From a virus: DNA of 64,000 nucleotides. The stretch is from positions 24,987 to 88,986 of IMG/VR virus record IMGVR_UViG_3300030329_002114; one strand, 5' to 3'. The notes beneath the pieces are model-generated. The model was not told the DNA's origin and did not search any database. It was given only the letters and a program-made list of their open reading frames with translations. How positions within the stretch are numbered: the first letter of the stretch is position 1; every line of letters starts with the position of its first letter. Positions 24,946 to 35,086 of the stretch are shown here, piece by piece. The translations under genes and the position numbers were made by a program.

Positions 24946-27900
24946 TGGCATCACCTTATGAGGCGATAAAAGTTCAAAATTTAATAAGGACTTACAAGAC
25001 CAATCCAACTATGTTTAATGACGACCAGCTTGATGAGCTGGAACGTCTTGCTGAAAACAATGAAATAGAATTTAAGAGAAGACAAAGCGAATTTTCTTTA
25101 AGGCGTGGTCTTCAACAGGCACAGGCTGGTTTCATTGAAGGGCTTACTACCTTTGATCTTATTCCTAAGGAACCTCGTAATACAGGTGAAGCTATATTTA
25201 GACAACTCGGTCACCTTGCTGGTTTTGCTCCTGCAATATTAAAAGCTCCAGTGATGGGAGTTGTTCAGGTTGCTTCTAAAGTTACTGGAAAAGAAGTTGC
25301 AGATATAGCTAAGCAACCTTTTACAAGTGCTGTTTTAGATGGCATTAACGCATTAGATGCGATTGCTGTTCCTATGATAGGATCTAGATTAACTAAAAAA
25401 GGATTCGATGCTGCTCTTACTAAAACTGGAGCAGAATCCCTAGAGTTTTTAAAACGAGGTTCACGAACTAGAGCAATCACAGAAGAAGCCTTAGGGCTTG
25501 CATCAGCTAGTGCTATTAGCAATATATGGAAGGGTAAAGATGCTATTGTTGATTCTTATATTGGAGGTGCCATCGCAGGTGGAGCCTTTGGTGGTATTGG
25601 TAATTTTGTTTCTTTAGGTAATTTATATAAAGGCACACCTCAACAAGTAGAACAAGCCAATAAGCTTTTGCGTGCAGGTGTAGCCAGTATGTTTATGGGT
25701 CTTCCTTCTACCCTTAGAAACGATCCAACTGAAATGCAGATATATGAATATCTATTAGGTGGTTTCTTTGGATACAATACAAGACCAGCTAAAGAGGTTG
25801 AGGCTGGTAAATGGATAAATGAAAATAGGGCTAGAGAAGAAATATTTAGACCAGAAACATCTAAAGATTGGAATAAAGTAAATAAGAATGCTCAAGAATT
25901 TATTATTCGAGAGCATCCTATGACTAAAGAATTAAACTCAGAAGGTCACGGTGGCAGTACTGGTGCTGCTTTGGGTTATTTAGAAAGAAGATTTCCAAAT
26001 GCTAAATGGAGAGAAGGAGCATTAAATAATCTTAAGAAAAATAATAAAGAAGCAACAGAATCCAACATACAAGATTTTTACAGAAAGAAAGCTTATGAAG
26101 CTTACAGAATAGAAAAGAAAGTTTTTGAGAATGCTGTATTAGCAAACTCATCTATTATTAATGATGAGAGACTCGATGCTATGGATCAGGCTCAACGTGA
26201 CCAATTTAAGATTGAAGATATATCAGACTCTATAAGTAAATCTTCAGATAAATATGGCGACAGAAAAAGCGTTGGAGAAACTATTATTGAAGTAGCTGAA
26301 AATTCTTCAGTAAATAACGTTCCTAATCGTGAATTGTTTATAAGAGAACTTAGTAATAGGTTTGATTCTAAGACTATAAAAAAATTAGATTCTAAACTTA
26401 GGGGTTGGTTTAATAACTATAGTCAAAGATTTGTAGAACAAGATATTGTCAATATAGATGGACAGGAATACAGAATTATTACTAAGGAGAAAATAGGCGA
26501 AGTAGATGTAGGTGAAAAGGTAGATGTATTGCCAGCAACATATTTAGTTCCTGAAGGTGAGTTTCGTTTAATGACTCATTTTATAAGGGAAGTCCCAAGT
26601 GAAAATGGTCAAGTAAAGCAAGAAGCAATTAAGATAATGAAGACGGATCTTGTATTTGATTATGGCGTTCCCACTGTTAAAAATAGATTAGATGGCAATG
26701 CATATATTAGATTGCAAAATTTATTAGAAGAGAATGGCAGATACATAGTTAGTGGCATTAAAGATAAAGACTATGTAATGACTGGTCGATTTAGAGATGA
26801 GAACTTAACTCTTGATAATGTGTTTGATATTTTATCTAATAAACAAGCTGGTATTATAACAAGAAAACAAGTAGAAGACGCTTATAATAGATCGTTAGAA
26901 AAAGAAAGAGAATTATCTGAGTTTGTGCGTGCAGGTGAATATGAAGCATTAGAAAAACTTCATGAGCGTAAATGGATTTCCAATTTCGTTAACTTAGCCG
27001 AAATGAACAATTTAAAGCTAGAAGATGCTTGGGCTATTATAGACCCAGCTCAAAATTTTGGTAAGAGTGTGGCTGACTTAAATAAGCGTATGTCACTTGT
27101 TACTAATAGAATGACTCCAATGGTTAAAGAAAGCTTTGAGAATGTAGCAGGGATGAATAAAGGTGAAAAGTTTAATGTAATTCAAATAGAAGATAATTTA
27201 GGAATTGGAACTGGAGTATCAGATACAGATGGATACATGGCTTTTAGACATGATATATTTGATGCAACTACTAAATCATTTGGAAGAGATGTTAAAAACA
27301 CTGGCCAGAATAAACCTGTTATTGCTGCTAAAACACCATATGGATTTTTTGCAACTAAGAGTAATGGTCAAAGGGCTCATGAATCTCTTAATGAATGGAT
27401 GATGAAGAACGATGTTCATGCTGTTATATATACAAGTGGATCTAAATTAAAGGGTAATAATCCTATTTCTACTTTAAAGTATGAAAAAGGTAATTATGTT
27501 TCTGATAATATTAATCGAATAGAAATACCCATAGATAAATTACAAGTAAGCTCTGGTACTTATGAGAATACTAAAAAAGATGTTAGAGGCGCTAGTACGC
27601 CTATGCAAAAATTTGGTCAGGCAAACGAAGAACAAGCATTCGGCTTTGCTGACAAATGGATTGATACTGTAGTAAAACCATCTCTTGAGGGATCTGAAAG
27701 AGGTCGGAAAATTTTAGAGAATTATCAAAAGACTAATGATTTAACAGAAATGTCTAAGGCTTTTGAAAATAAAGATATTAAATTGGAAGAACTTCCTTTT
27801 AGATTTGTTATTGATACTCTTTTAAAAAATCCTGATTCTAAATTAGGAAGATTTCTTTCTGATAGGTTAATGCGTTTAGAAGTTGAGGGTGAATTAGATA

Positions 27901-30900
27901 AGACAGTATTTGAAGATTCATTTTCACCTGATTCGGACACTGCATTTAGAGAGTATCATAGAACTAATGACTTGTTAGCTGAAGCGTTAAGGGGTTCTTT
28001 TGTAGCTAAACACGCAATGCCTTTTAATAAAAAGAATTATTTCAATGCCTTAAGAAAGTTTGTATTAAAACGATTTGCTAATCCACATATAGAAACTGCA
28101 GGTAAGTCTTGGTTAAAAGGCTATACTCCTGAGATGCTTAATTTTTTTGACATAGATCCTTATTCTACTACTCAAGCTACTATAGTAAAGCCTGATTCAG
28201 CAAATTCTATAAATATAATGAGGGGCTCTAAGTATGGAAACCCTTTTATCATGCCTTCTGTTTACGATAAGAGTCCATCCTATTATAAAAATAAAGGATT
28301 TATAAGAGCTGGGAGCACGAAAGAAGCTACAGAAAGATACGAAAGCTGGTTAAGGGGTAAAACTGACAAAGGATATATGCCAGATAAAAGAGATGGAATA
28401 TTAAACGATATTAGATCTGGAAAATTATCTGGTAAATCCCTAGGTTATTTTAAACCTGAAGCAAAAGATAGCCATGCAGTTCGATTAGTTAAGCTTATTA
28501 ATGAATGGTCTCCAAGAACTTTGAAAGAAGGAGAAATATACCTTGATAACGGTTTTCAACAAATGCCTGTGGTATTGCTCGGTAAACAATACACTCTTGG
28601 CGAAGTTTGGGATATGTATACTGGGCGAAAAACCATGCCTGATGGTGTTAAAAAACCAACTAAAGAGGAGTGGAATGATGCTTTTACTTTTCTTGCTATA
28701 CGTACCCCTGCTGATTCAATGTCTGGTACACGTAAGCTACGATTTAGAGGCTTTACTGGGCAAAGAGGAGCAGGTTCCATTACGCACCATAAAGACAACA
28801 AGTATCTTGGTGGTGCAGATAAAGACGGAGACAGTATTAAAATCTTTCAAAACATGAACAAAGATTTAATTAAATACTTTGAAAATGTAAAAGACGAAAG
28901 AGGGCATTGGGCTGATTTTCTCAATGTTAAAAAAGATTTTATAGTAGATCTTGAAGGTGCTGAAGTTGAGTATTATAAAAATATAGTATCAACTAATTAC
29001 AAGCAACTTGATTCAGAAATTAATTGGGTTCGAGGTGGTAAAAGTGGTAAGCGCCCTATTTTTACTCAATATTATGGAGATAAAAATACGGAATATTCTT
29101 ATACTGAATCAGGGAAGCGTGGCGACTGGACTCCCCTAGAATGGACTCCAGAGTTGATTAAATTAAAACGTGAAGTAGAAAGAATAACTGGTTATAAATT
29201 CAATAGTGCTGTTGTAAATAAGTATAAGGATGGTAAAGATAGTATAGGTTTCCATAGAGACAATGAACCAGAGTTAATGAGGTCTGACAATAGAGGGCCT
29301 GTTATAGCTTCTATTAGTTTTGGAAGTAAAAGAAATTTTATATTAAAAGATAATACTGGTAAAAAAACTTCATTTGCCTTGGAGAATGGTGATTTGTTTT
29401 TAATGAAAGGCGATACTCAAAAAAATTATACTCATGGAATAGCTAAAGAAAATACAACATCCCCTAGAATAAATATTACATTTAGAAGAACTAATTATGG
29501 AAGAAGGGATCCAAGAAAAAATCCTCAACCATTCAGAACAAAAACAAAAACATACGAAGAAGCATTAGACGAATTGTTTAAGGGTGATGTATCTCAACAA
29601 GTTGTAGATGATTTTAATAAAAATAAAATTATGATGTTTTCCCCATCTTTTAGATTTGAAGTTGCAAGAAATGCTAGTATGGGCAAGGGTGGTTTAGGTT
29701 TTGGTTTAACTGCTAAGATTGATCTTCAGAATATGTATGATTATGTTAAAGCAAAAGGTGGGTCTATTAAACTTAAAAACCCCAAGGGTGAAGTTTTTAC
29801 ATTGGAAATAAAACATAATTCACCGTATGAAGGAGTTAGTGCTCATAGATTTTTCTTAGACTTAGGAACTAAGGTAGTAAATGTATCAGCAGATGCAAGC
29901 AACGATCCTAACTTAAGACCTTATAGTGAGTATAGAGATATGCTTTCTTCTTCTATATTTAAAATAAACAATAAAGATGCAAAATTTGGTCAGATTAAAA
30001 ATCTTGTTAAAGGTACGCCATTAGAAGGTATTATGATGTCCAATAGAAATATTAAACCACATCAAAAATATCTAAATGAAAAAACTAATGAGCGTGAAGC
30101 TCCAGATGTTTTTCAAGTGCTTGATAATATTAATAAAGCTAATGAGTTAATGTTTTCAGATCTTGATGATAGTTTTTTTGTACGCACAGTAAATCCTAAA
30201 TTAAATCAATTACTACAAGAATCTGGATTTAAGGTTGGTAATTATTTATTTCCAGAGTTACAAAGGGCTCATAAAATTTTATATGATTCTTTTATAACAA
30301 GTGAAGTTGAAGGTATCCCAAAAAACCCAGATGCATTATACAAGTGGGAGGTTGTAGATAAAAAAGTTACAGGTAGGTTGATAATAAACAATAATAAAAC
30401 TTCAAAGCAGTTAGAAGGATTCTATAAAATACTTGCAAAGGAGTTATCTTTTACAAGTCCTAATCGTATGAAAAATCTTTTATCAGAAAAAAGTCGAAAT
30501 TTTAACCCAGATCAAGCCTTAGATTTTTTAGGTAAGGATATGGGTCAGTATGCTTTAATGGAACTATTAACTGGGCAATACGTAGCTGTGCAGAATGCAT
30601 TTGCAAAACAAGGTAGGAATGTGAATACAGTTATTGAACTCCTTCCTGAAATAAAAAAGAATGCATATGAAATAAAAAGACTAGCTGACACAATCTCCAG
30701 AAGAAGAGACGGTGGTGACAATGTTAGGAATGTTGATTTAGATGCATTGATATACAAACATAAGACTAGACTAGCTAACCTTGAAAGAGCTCAAGGACTA
30801 GAAGAGGGTATGTTACAAAACTATTTACATTATTGGCTATTAAGTCCTATAAGAGCGCTTGTAAAAGGTCAAAATAAACCTCAGTATTATAAAGCAATAC

Positions 30901-33900
30901 ATGGGTCTCAAATGATACCAATGTCTGTTAAAAGAAATTTTTACAATCGCATGGATAAAATATATAAACGTGCTCAAAGCTCTGATATGTTAAGTATAAA
31001 ACAAGCAGATTTTAAGACAGCTTTAAATAAATTAGAGTCTACTCAAAAATTATCTACTACAATAAATGAAGCTATTAAAAGTAAATCATTAGAGAACCTT
31101 GCTTTATTTGAATCTGATTTAAAAGAAGTTAGAAAGTTTCAAGAGTCTGTAAAGAATAACTCATTAATGGATAGAGACTTTAATGAGTGGTATACAGCTT
31201 TTACAAAGAACATGGTAGATGGCCCCACTAAAGATGCTACAACTATAACAATGCAAGATATTAAACTTGTCAATAGGTATCTAGATAGTTTAAATACAAG
31301 TAAAAACATGGAGTTAAAATTAGCTCAGTTTTATCAACATCCCTTAACTGTAGATGAGATAATGCAGTCAAAGGGCTTATTTGGTGGATATACAAAGACT
31401 ATTAATGAACCAGTCTTAACAAGTAAGGGTTTAACAAAACGTAATGTTAAAGTTATTATGTCTCCTGTTGGTAATATAGCTAATTATTTTAAAAAATCAG
31501 AAGCTGGTATTAATTTATATGAAGGTCGCATGAAATTAGAAACTACTGCTATAGATAAAATATTAAATAAGTTAACTCCCAATCAAAGAAGGCAATACGC
31601 AGAAGCTCTATTTGCTTATCGTGAAGGTATTGATAAGGATGGAAAACCATATTCATTAAAAAATGTTCCTAAAGAAATCAATATGACAAAGTTTAAAAAA
31701 CTTGATACGGAGCTTACTAAATTTTGGAAGCAAATGGAAAACAGTTGGATAACTACGAAAGATATTAACGGCAAGCGTTTTAATTGGTCTAGGGTAGATA
31801 AAGAAAAAAGATATGGTAAGGTCAATGAATATATTGAATACGATTCTAATGGTAAGTTTAACTTTAAAAAGTTTCATGATAAAGTTATAAACGCTAGAAA
31901 TCAATCTAAAGATATTATTAGAAATGTTGGCATTGAGGGTGTCTTAAGATATAGAATGGAAGAATCTATTGAAAAAGAAATCTTATCAGATAAGTCAATT
32001 AAGAATAAGAAAGCTTATAGAGAGATGAGAAGATCTGAATTATCAAGACCTTATCAAAATAGATCTTATGAAAATTATGTTCATCATTCTTTTAATAATG
32101 CATCAGAAGGTTTATTAAAAGAGCAAGCTGAATACGTTGCATCTATTAAAGACCCTGCAGAAAGATCAAGGATTGCGAGACTGCTACAAACAGAAAATCC
32201 TTTTATTAACGTAAACGATATTTTAGAAATATCTATAGAAGGTAAGACAAAAGATTTTAATAAGTACGCAGTCTACAGTGAAGTTCTTGAAAAGCAAGGA
32301 GACATTCCCTATAAACGATCCTTTGATTCTCTTCAAGATTATCAAAATAAGGCTATAAATGGATATTTTAGAAATCTAATGAAGCTAAAAGCTCAAAATG
32401 AATTAGATCTTATGGTTAAAAACACTAAAGATTATAAGCCCTCTAAGCATGAGCAAAAAGAATTTGAAAAATTATACAGAGGTAGTAAACTACCAAAAGA
32501 ACTTCGTTATAATAGCCATGTAGATGTTTGGGCTGATTATGTCAGGCTTTATGCTAGAGATTCTTTAGGCAACCAATCGTTCTTAAGTGACAGAATGGTA
32601 ACTCCTCAAGGTAAAAAATTATTACATTTAAACAAGAAAAATTTATGGTATGGAACTTCAGATGAAGCAATTATCAATAAGATGGAAAAGCTATACAAAA
32701 GTAAGCTAGGTAAGGAAAGAAATATTCCATTTTTTAATAAAGATGCGATACCAAAAGATCCTGTTGCAAGAAAAGAATACTTTAGTCGTGTGATTCATAA
32801 CTTAGGTAGAATGGAAGCTCAGTATGAGTTATTAACATTATTAGCTAATACTGGTACATGGACAACCAATATATTTGGTGGAGCTACTATGACCATTGGT
32901 AGTGCTGGTGCAAAGAACTATGCAAATTCATTTAACAACAAAAGAGTTTATGATACATTGTTAAGTGATGCCAATGGTAATCCTGTATTAAAACTACTAG
33001 ATGGAACAAGCGTTAGAAATAGAAAACAATTACTAACATTTTTAGAAGAGCGTGGTGTTATAGATAACTTTATTAAAAATGAATTTGAATATAATGATAG
33101 GCTTAAGATAGGTTTAAAGAAAGCTGGTGTTAGCATAAAAGACTTTCAACGGGATTTAATTAAAGCTGCAAAGAGTAAAAAAGGCAATCGTGATGAGAGT
33201 GTTATGGAGGTTGTTAAAAGATATGGCGTTACAGATTTAATGCTTGAGGCTGGTGGTTTCTTAATGAAACAATCTGAACGTGTTAATCGACTTAATGCTT
33301 TTATAGCTCATGGTTTGCAGGCTGTTGAAGGCTTTAAAGAAGCTGGTAAAGAATTATCTTTAGCTGATCAATATGTTTTTGAAAAAGCAGAGCGTGGAAT
33401 TGAAATGACTCAATTCTTATATCAAAATGCTCATAGACCAGCGTTTATGAGAACTTCAATGGGTAAAGTTCTCGGTAGATTTAAGCTATTTGTTTTTAAT
33501 AGTGTTCGTATGCGTAAAGAATTTTATAAACAAGCTAAACTTAATGGCTTTAAACAAGGATCTGAATCTTATGAAAGATTTAAAGATACCTTTGCTATTG
33601 ACATGATGATGTATGCATTAGGCAGTGCATTCATGTTCAGCTTGTTTGATACTACATTGCCACCGCCTTGGGACTGGGTGCAAGCTTTGGCTGATTACAC
33701 TTTTGGTGATAAACGTGAACGTGAAATGGCATTTTTCGGTTCAAAGCTTGGCCCTCTTAATGTATTAAAACCTCCTATAGCTAGAGTTCCTGAAGCCTTT
33801 GGAGAGCTATTAACTGGGCAATACGAGGATTTTACTAATTATACTGTCTATACCATGTTTCCATTTGGAAGAGGAATCAGGCAGATAAAACAGCTAACAG

Positions 33901-34037
33901 ATGATAGACCGTTTCGTGGAATAGAGAGAGCACCTGAAATACTTTTTAGGATACCAAGAACTCAAGTTATGAGTAGAATAAAAAGAATGCAATCAGAGAA
34001 TGAAAAAAGACGTGCCATTGAAGAGCTGTTAAATTAA
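24945..34037 (+). CDS. Giant polyvalent virion/ejection protein, 3030 aa, with DUF4326-, RNAP-like and AlkB-type regions
   Basis: The last late gene of module A; 9.1 kb without interruption. Regions: leader shared with the preceding gene (1-90); hydrophobic segments (about 75-230); DUF4326-like segment near 1088-1185 (RGSKYGNPFIMP, YESWLRGK); GGADKDGDS near 1290-1298, resembling the DxDGD of polymerase double-psi barrels; AlkB-type 2-oxoglutarate/iron oxygenase with H1437-x-D1439, H1497 and R1508/R1514; then GKGGLGFGL and SADASNDPN segments. The rest is long helical sequence with C-terminal hydrophobic helices. Polyvalent phage proteins of this kind are packaged and injected with the genome; enzyme activity here is inferred from motifs. 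Confidence 0.8.
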   Translation: MASPYEAIKVQNLIRTYKTNPTMFNDDQLDELERLAENNEIEFKRRQSEFSLRRGLQQAQAGFIEGLTTFDLIPKEPRNTGEAIFRQLGHLAGFAPAILKAPVMGVVQVASKVTGKEVADIAKQPFTSAVLDGINALDAIAVPMIGSRLTKKGFDAALTKTGAESLEFLKRGSRTRAITEEALGLASASAISNIWKGKDAIVDSYIGGAIAGGAFGGIGNFVSLGNLYKGTPQQVEQANKLLRAGVASMFMGLPSTLRNDPTEMQIYEYLLGGFFGYNTRPAKEVEAGKWINENRAREEIFRPETSKDWNKVNKNAQEFIIREHPMTKELNSEGHGGSTGAALGYLERRFPNAKWREGALNNLKKNNKEATESNIQDFYRKKAYEAYRIEKKVFENAVLANSSIINDERLDAMDQAQRDQFKIEDISDSISKSSDKYGDRKSVGETIIEVAENSSVNNVPNRELFIRELSNRFDSKTIKKLDSKLRGWFNNYSQRFVEQDIVNIDGQEYRIITKEKIGEVDVGEKVDVLPATYLVPEGEFRLMTHFIREVPSENGQVKQEAIKIMKTDLVFDYGVPTVKNRLDGNAYIRLQNLLEENGRYIVSGIKDKDYVMTGRFRDENLTLDNVFDILSNKQAGIITRKQVEDAYNRSLEKERELSEFVRAGEYEALEKLHERKWISNFVNLAEMNNLKLEDAWAIIDPAQNFGKSVADLNKRMSLVTNRMTPMVKESFENVAGMNKGEKFNVIQIEDNLGIGTGVSDTDGYMAFRHDIFDATTKSFGRDVKNTGQNKPVIAAKTPYGFFATKSNGQRAHESLNEWMMKNDVHAVIYTSGSKLKGNNPISTLKYEKGNYVSDNINRIEIPIDKLQVSSGTYENTKKDVRGASTPMQKFGQANEEQAFGFADKWIDTVVKPSLEGSERGRKILENYQKTNDLTEMSKAFENKDIKLEELPFRFVIDTLLKNPDSKLGRFLSDRLMRLEVEGELDKTVFEDSFSPDSDTAFREYHRTNDLLAEALRGSFVAKHAMPFNKKNYFNALRKFVLKRFANPHIETAGKSWLKGYTPEMLNFFDIDPYSTTQATIVKPDSANSINIMRGSKYGNPFIMPSVYDKSPSYYKNKGFIRAGSTKEATERYESWLRGKTDKGYMPDKRDGILNDIRSGKLSGKSLGYFKPEAKDSHAVRLVKLINEWSPRTLKEGEIYLDNGFQQMPVVLLGKQYTLGEVWDMYTGRKTMPDGVKKPTKEEWNDAFTFLAIRTPADSMSGTRKLRFRGFTGQRGAGSITHHKDNKYLGGADKDGDSIKIFQNMNKDLIKYFENVKDERGHWADFLNVKKDFIVDLEGAEVEYYKNIVSTNYKQLDSEINWVRGGKSGKRPIFTQYYGDKNTEYSYTESGKRGDWTPLEWTPELIKLKREVERITGYKFNSAVVNKYKDGKDSIGFHRDNEPELMRSDNRGPVIASISFGSKRNFILKDNTGKKTSFALENGDLFLMKGDTQKNYTHGIAKENTTSPRINITFRRTNYGRRDPRKNPQPFRTKTKTYEEALDELFKGDVSQQVVDDFNKNKIMMFSPSFRFEVARNASMGKGGLGFGLTAKIDLQNMYDYVKAKGGSIKLKNPKGEVFTLEIKHNSPYEGVSAHRFFLDLGTKVVNVSADASNDPNLRPYSEYRDMLSSSIFKINNKDAKFGQIKNLVKGTPLEGIMMSNRNIKPHQKYLNEKTNEREAPDVFQVLDNINKANELMFSDLDDSFFVRTVNPKLNQLLQESGFKVGNYLFPELQRAHKILYDSFITSEVEGIPKNPDALYKWEVVDKKVTGRLIINNNKTSKQLEGFYKILAKELSFTSPNRMKNLLSEKSRNFNPDQALDFLGKDMGQYALMELLTGQYVAVQNAFAKQGRNVNTVIELLPEIKKNAYEIKRLADTISRRRDGGDNVRNVDLDALIYKHKTRLANLERAQGLEEGMLQNYLHYWLLSPIRALVKGQNKPQYYKAIHGSQMIPMSVKRNFYNRMDKIYKRAQSSDMLSIKQADFKTALNKLESTQKLSTTINEAIKSKSLENLALFESDLKEVRKFQESVKNNSLMDRDFNEWYTAFTKNMVDGPTKDATTITMQDIKLVNRYLDSLNTSKNMELKLAQFYQHPLTVDEIMQSKGLFGGYTKTINEPVLTSKGLTKRNVKVIMSPVGNIANYFKKSEAGINLYEGRMKLETTAIDKILNKLTPNQRRQYAEALFAYREGIDKDGKPYSLKNVPKEINMTKFKKLDTELTKFWKQMENSWITTKDINGKRFNWSRVDKEKRYGKVNEYIEYDSNGKFNFKKFHDKVINARNQSKDIIRNVGIEGVLRYRMEESIEKEILSDKSIKNKKAYREMRRSELSRPYQNRSYENYVHHSFNNASEGLLKEQAEYVASIKDPAERSRIARLLQTENPFINVNDILEISIEGKTKDFNKYAVYSEVLEKQGDIPYKRSFDSLQDYQNKAINGYFRNLMKLKAQNELDLMVKNTKDYKPSKHEQKEFEKLYRGSKLPKELRYNSHVDVWADYVRLYARDSLGNQSFLSDRMVTPQGKKLLHLNKKNLWYGTSDEAIINKMEKLYKSKLGKERNIPFFNKDAIPKDPVARKEYFSRVIHNLGRMEAQYELLTLLANTGTWTTNIFGGATMTIGSAGAKNYANSFNNKRVYDTLLSDANGNPVLKLLDGTSVRNRKQLLTFLEERGVIDNFIKNEFEYNDRLKIGLKKAGVSIKDFQRDLIKAAKSKKGNRDESVMEVVKRYGVTDLMLEAGGFLMKQSERVNRLNAFIAHGLQAVEGFKEAGKELSLADQYVFEKAERGIEMTQFLYQNAHRPAFMRTSMGKVLGRFKLFVFNSVRMRKEFYKQAKLNGFKQGSESYERFKDTFAIDMMMYALGSAFMFSLFDTTLPPPWDWVQALADYTFGDKREREMAFFGSKLGPLNVLKPPIARVPEAFGELLTGQYEDFTNYTVYTMFPFGRGIRQIKQLTDDRPFRGIERAPEILFRIPRTQVMSRIKRMQSENEKRRAIEELLN

Positions 34038-34068
34038 ATAGGGGACACGAAAAGCTCGCATCCCCTAT
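34038..34068. terminator. Bidirectional terminator between late A and early cluster 2
   Basis: ATAGGGGA (34038-34045) pairs with TCCCCTAT (34061-34068) in the 36-nt gap between convergent genes. AT-rich on both flanks, so it can end both the late plus-strand and early minus-strand transcripts. Confidence 0.75.
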
Positions 34069-34073
34069 ATTAA

Positions 34074-34265
34074 TTATTCTTCATACTTCCTATAACCAAC
34101 TCTTTCCATTTCTTCCTTATGTACTTTCTCAGCCTTTTCTATTCTAGTTAGAATTTCATTAGAGCTTGCATCATTAACTATATTAAGATATTTTTTACAA
34201 GCACTTAATAATTTTACAAGACTTGATGAAGTTTTGGTTCTTATTATTGTAGGATCTAATTGCAT
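34074..34265 (-). CDS. Small hypothetical protein, 63 aa
   Basis: Last gene of the early cluster 2 operon. AAGGGAT precedes the ATG. Helical, charged C-terminus; no domain recognised. Confidence 0.6.
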   Translation of the reverse strand: MQLDPTIIRTKTSSSLVKLLSACKKYLNIVNDASSNEILTRIEKAEKVHKEEMERVGYRKYEE

Positions 34266-34275
34266 ATAATATCCC

Positions 34276-34443
34276 TTAAAGTTTATTTAATTTAGACTCT
34301 ATTCTATCCATTTGATCCCTATCTTTTTTTGTAGTCCATGTTCTGGCTATTGCATAAATAGCAAATATCCACATAGTAAGATAAGACATGTTATTTTCAA
34401 CGAACATATGATAAGCTATTGTTATCCAGCTTGGTTCATTCAT
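34276..34443 (-). CDS. Small membrane protein, 55 aa
   Basis: AAGGGG lies before the ATG at 34441-34443. One hydrophobic helix (about residues 20-34, LTMWIFAIYAIA) followed by a charged helix. Ten nt before the next gene. Too short for a family call. Confidence 0.6.
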   Translation of the reverse strand: MNEPSWITIAYHMFVENNMSYLTMWIFAIYAIARTWTTKKDRDQMDRIESKLNKL

Positions 34444-34454
34444 ATTAACCCCTT

Positions 34455-34637
34455 CTATTTAGTTTGTATTTTAGACTTAAAATTTATCATTCTATGGTAA
34501 GCAGCACCATTTTTTTCAATACTATCACTTTCGTATAATTTTTTATATATTTTATACAATGATTTAAAAGTTAGTCTTTTTGGAAGTACATTTTTGTACA
34601 TACTTTTATCTTTTTCTTCTTTAACATTCGATGTCAT
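34455..34637 (-). CDS. Small basic hypothetical protein, 60 aa
   Basis: AAAGGGAT site inside the end of the previous gene, which it overlaps by 17 nt. Lys/Tyr-rich. Unrecognised. Confidence 0.6.
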   Translation of the reverse strand: MTSNVKEEKDKSMYKNVLPKRLTFKSLYKIYKKLYESDSIEKNGAAYHRMINFKSKIQTK

Positions 34638-34962
34638 GTTGTATCCCTTTCTTTTTGTATTTATGTAGCATTGCTACCATTAATAATAAATAGTTAATAA
34701 TATCGCTTATACGGCCTTCAATTGGCTCTGAGTATACCTTACCACTCTTTAGGTAATTCATGAGGCTAGAGATGTGTTTATGGAGGTATATTGACAATAC
34801 CTGCATTGGTTTTAAATCAATAGACTCTGCAATGTTTTCAAAATTCCAAAGTACGTTTTCTTTATGGTTTCCTTCGGTGTATTCGATTCTTTTAGCGTCT
34901 GATAACGCAAGTGTTTCTTTTAAGAACTTATCTCTTAGTTCTTTGTACTCTTCTGATGTCAT
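34621..34962 (-). CDS. Hypothetical protein, 113 aa
   Basis: Good TAGGAG site. Acidic N-terminus, helical body, basic end (HKYKKKG). The 102-bp repeat lies just upstream, its GGCA-N4-TGCC dyad about 30 nt from the ATG, so this gene may be under the same control as the gene at 2231. Confidence 0.65.
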   Translation of the reverse strand: MTSEEYKELRDKFLKETLALSDAKRIEYTEGNHKENVLWNFENIAESIDLKPMQVLSIYLHKHISSLMNYLKSGKVYSEPIEGRISDIINYLLLMVAMLHKYKKKGIQHDIEC

Positions 34963-34984
34963 TATATTCTCCTATTATAATATT

Positions 34985-35086
34985 GGGGCAATGGCATAAC
35001 TGCCAATCAACAACACAAAGATATTGTGCTAACTTTTATTTAGTGTCGTTGTTTTTTTCCTATTGATTTTTATTTTTATGCCCCAA
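34985..35086. repeat. 102-bp repeat element, copy 2
   Basis: Partner of 2434-2535 (97% identical, same length and same GGGGCA/TGCCCC ends; dyad at 34993-35004). Here the minus-strand frame of the coiled-coil gene at 35029 reads into it and takes its last residues (INRKKTTTLNKS) from the element. Confidence 0.85.

Noticed and set aside
34038-34073. Prophage attachment site at the late A / early 2 junction
   Set aside because: Only a terminator hairpin is seen; no integrase and no matching core sequence near the other junctions in the window.
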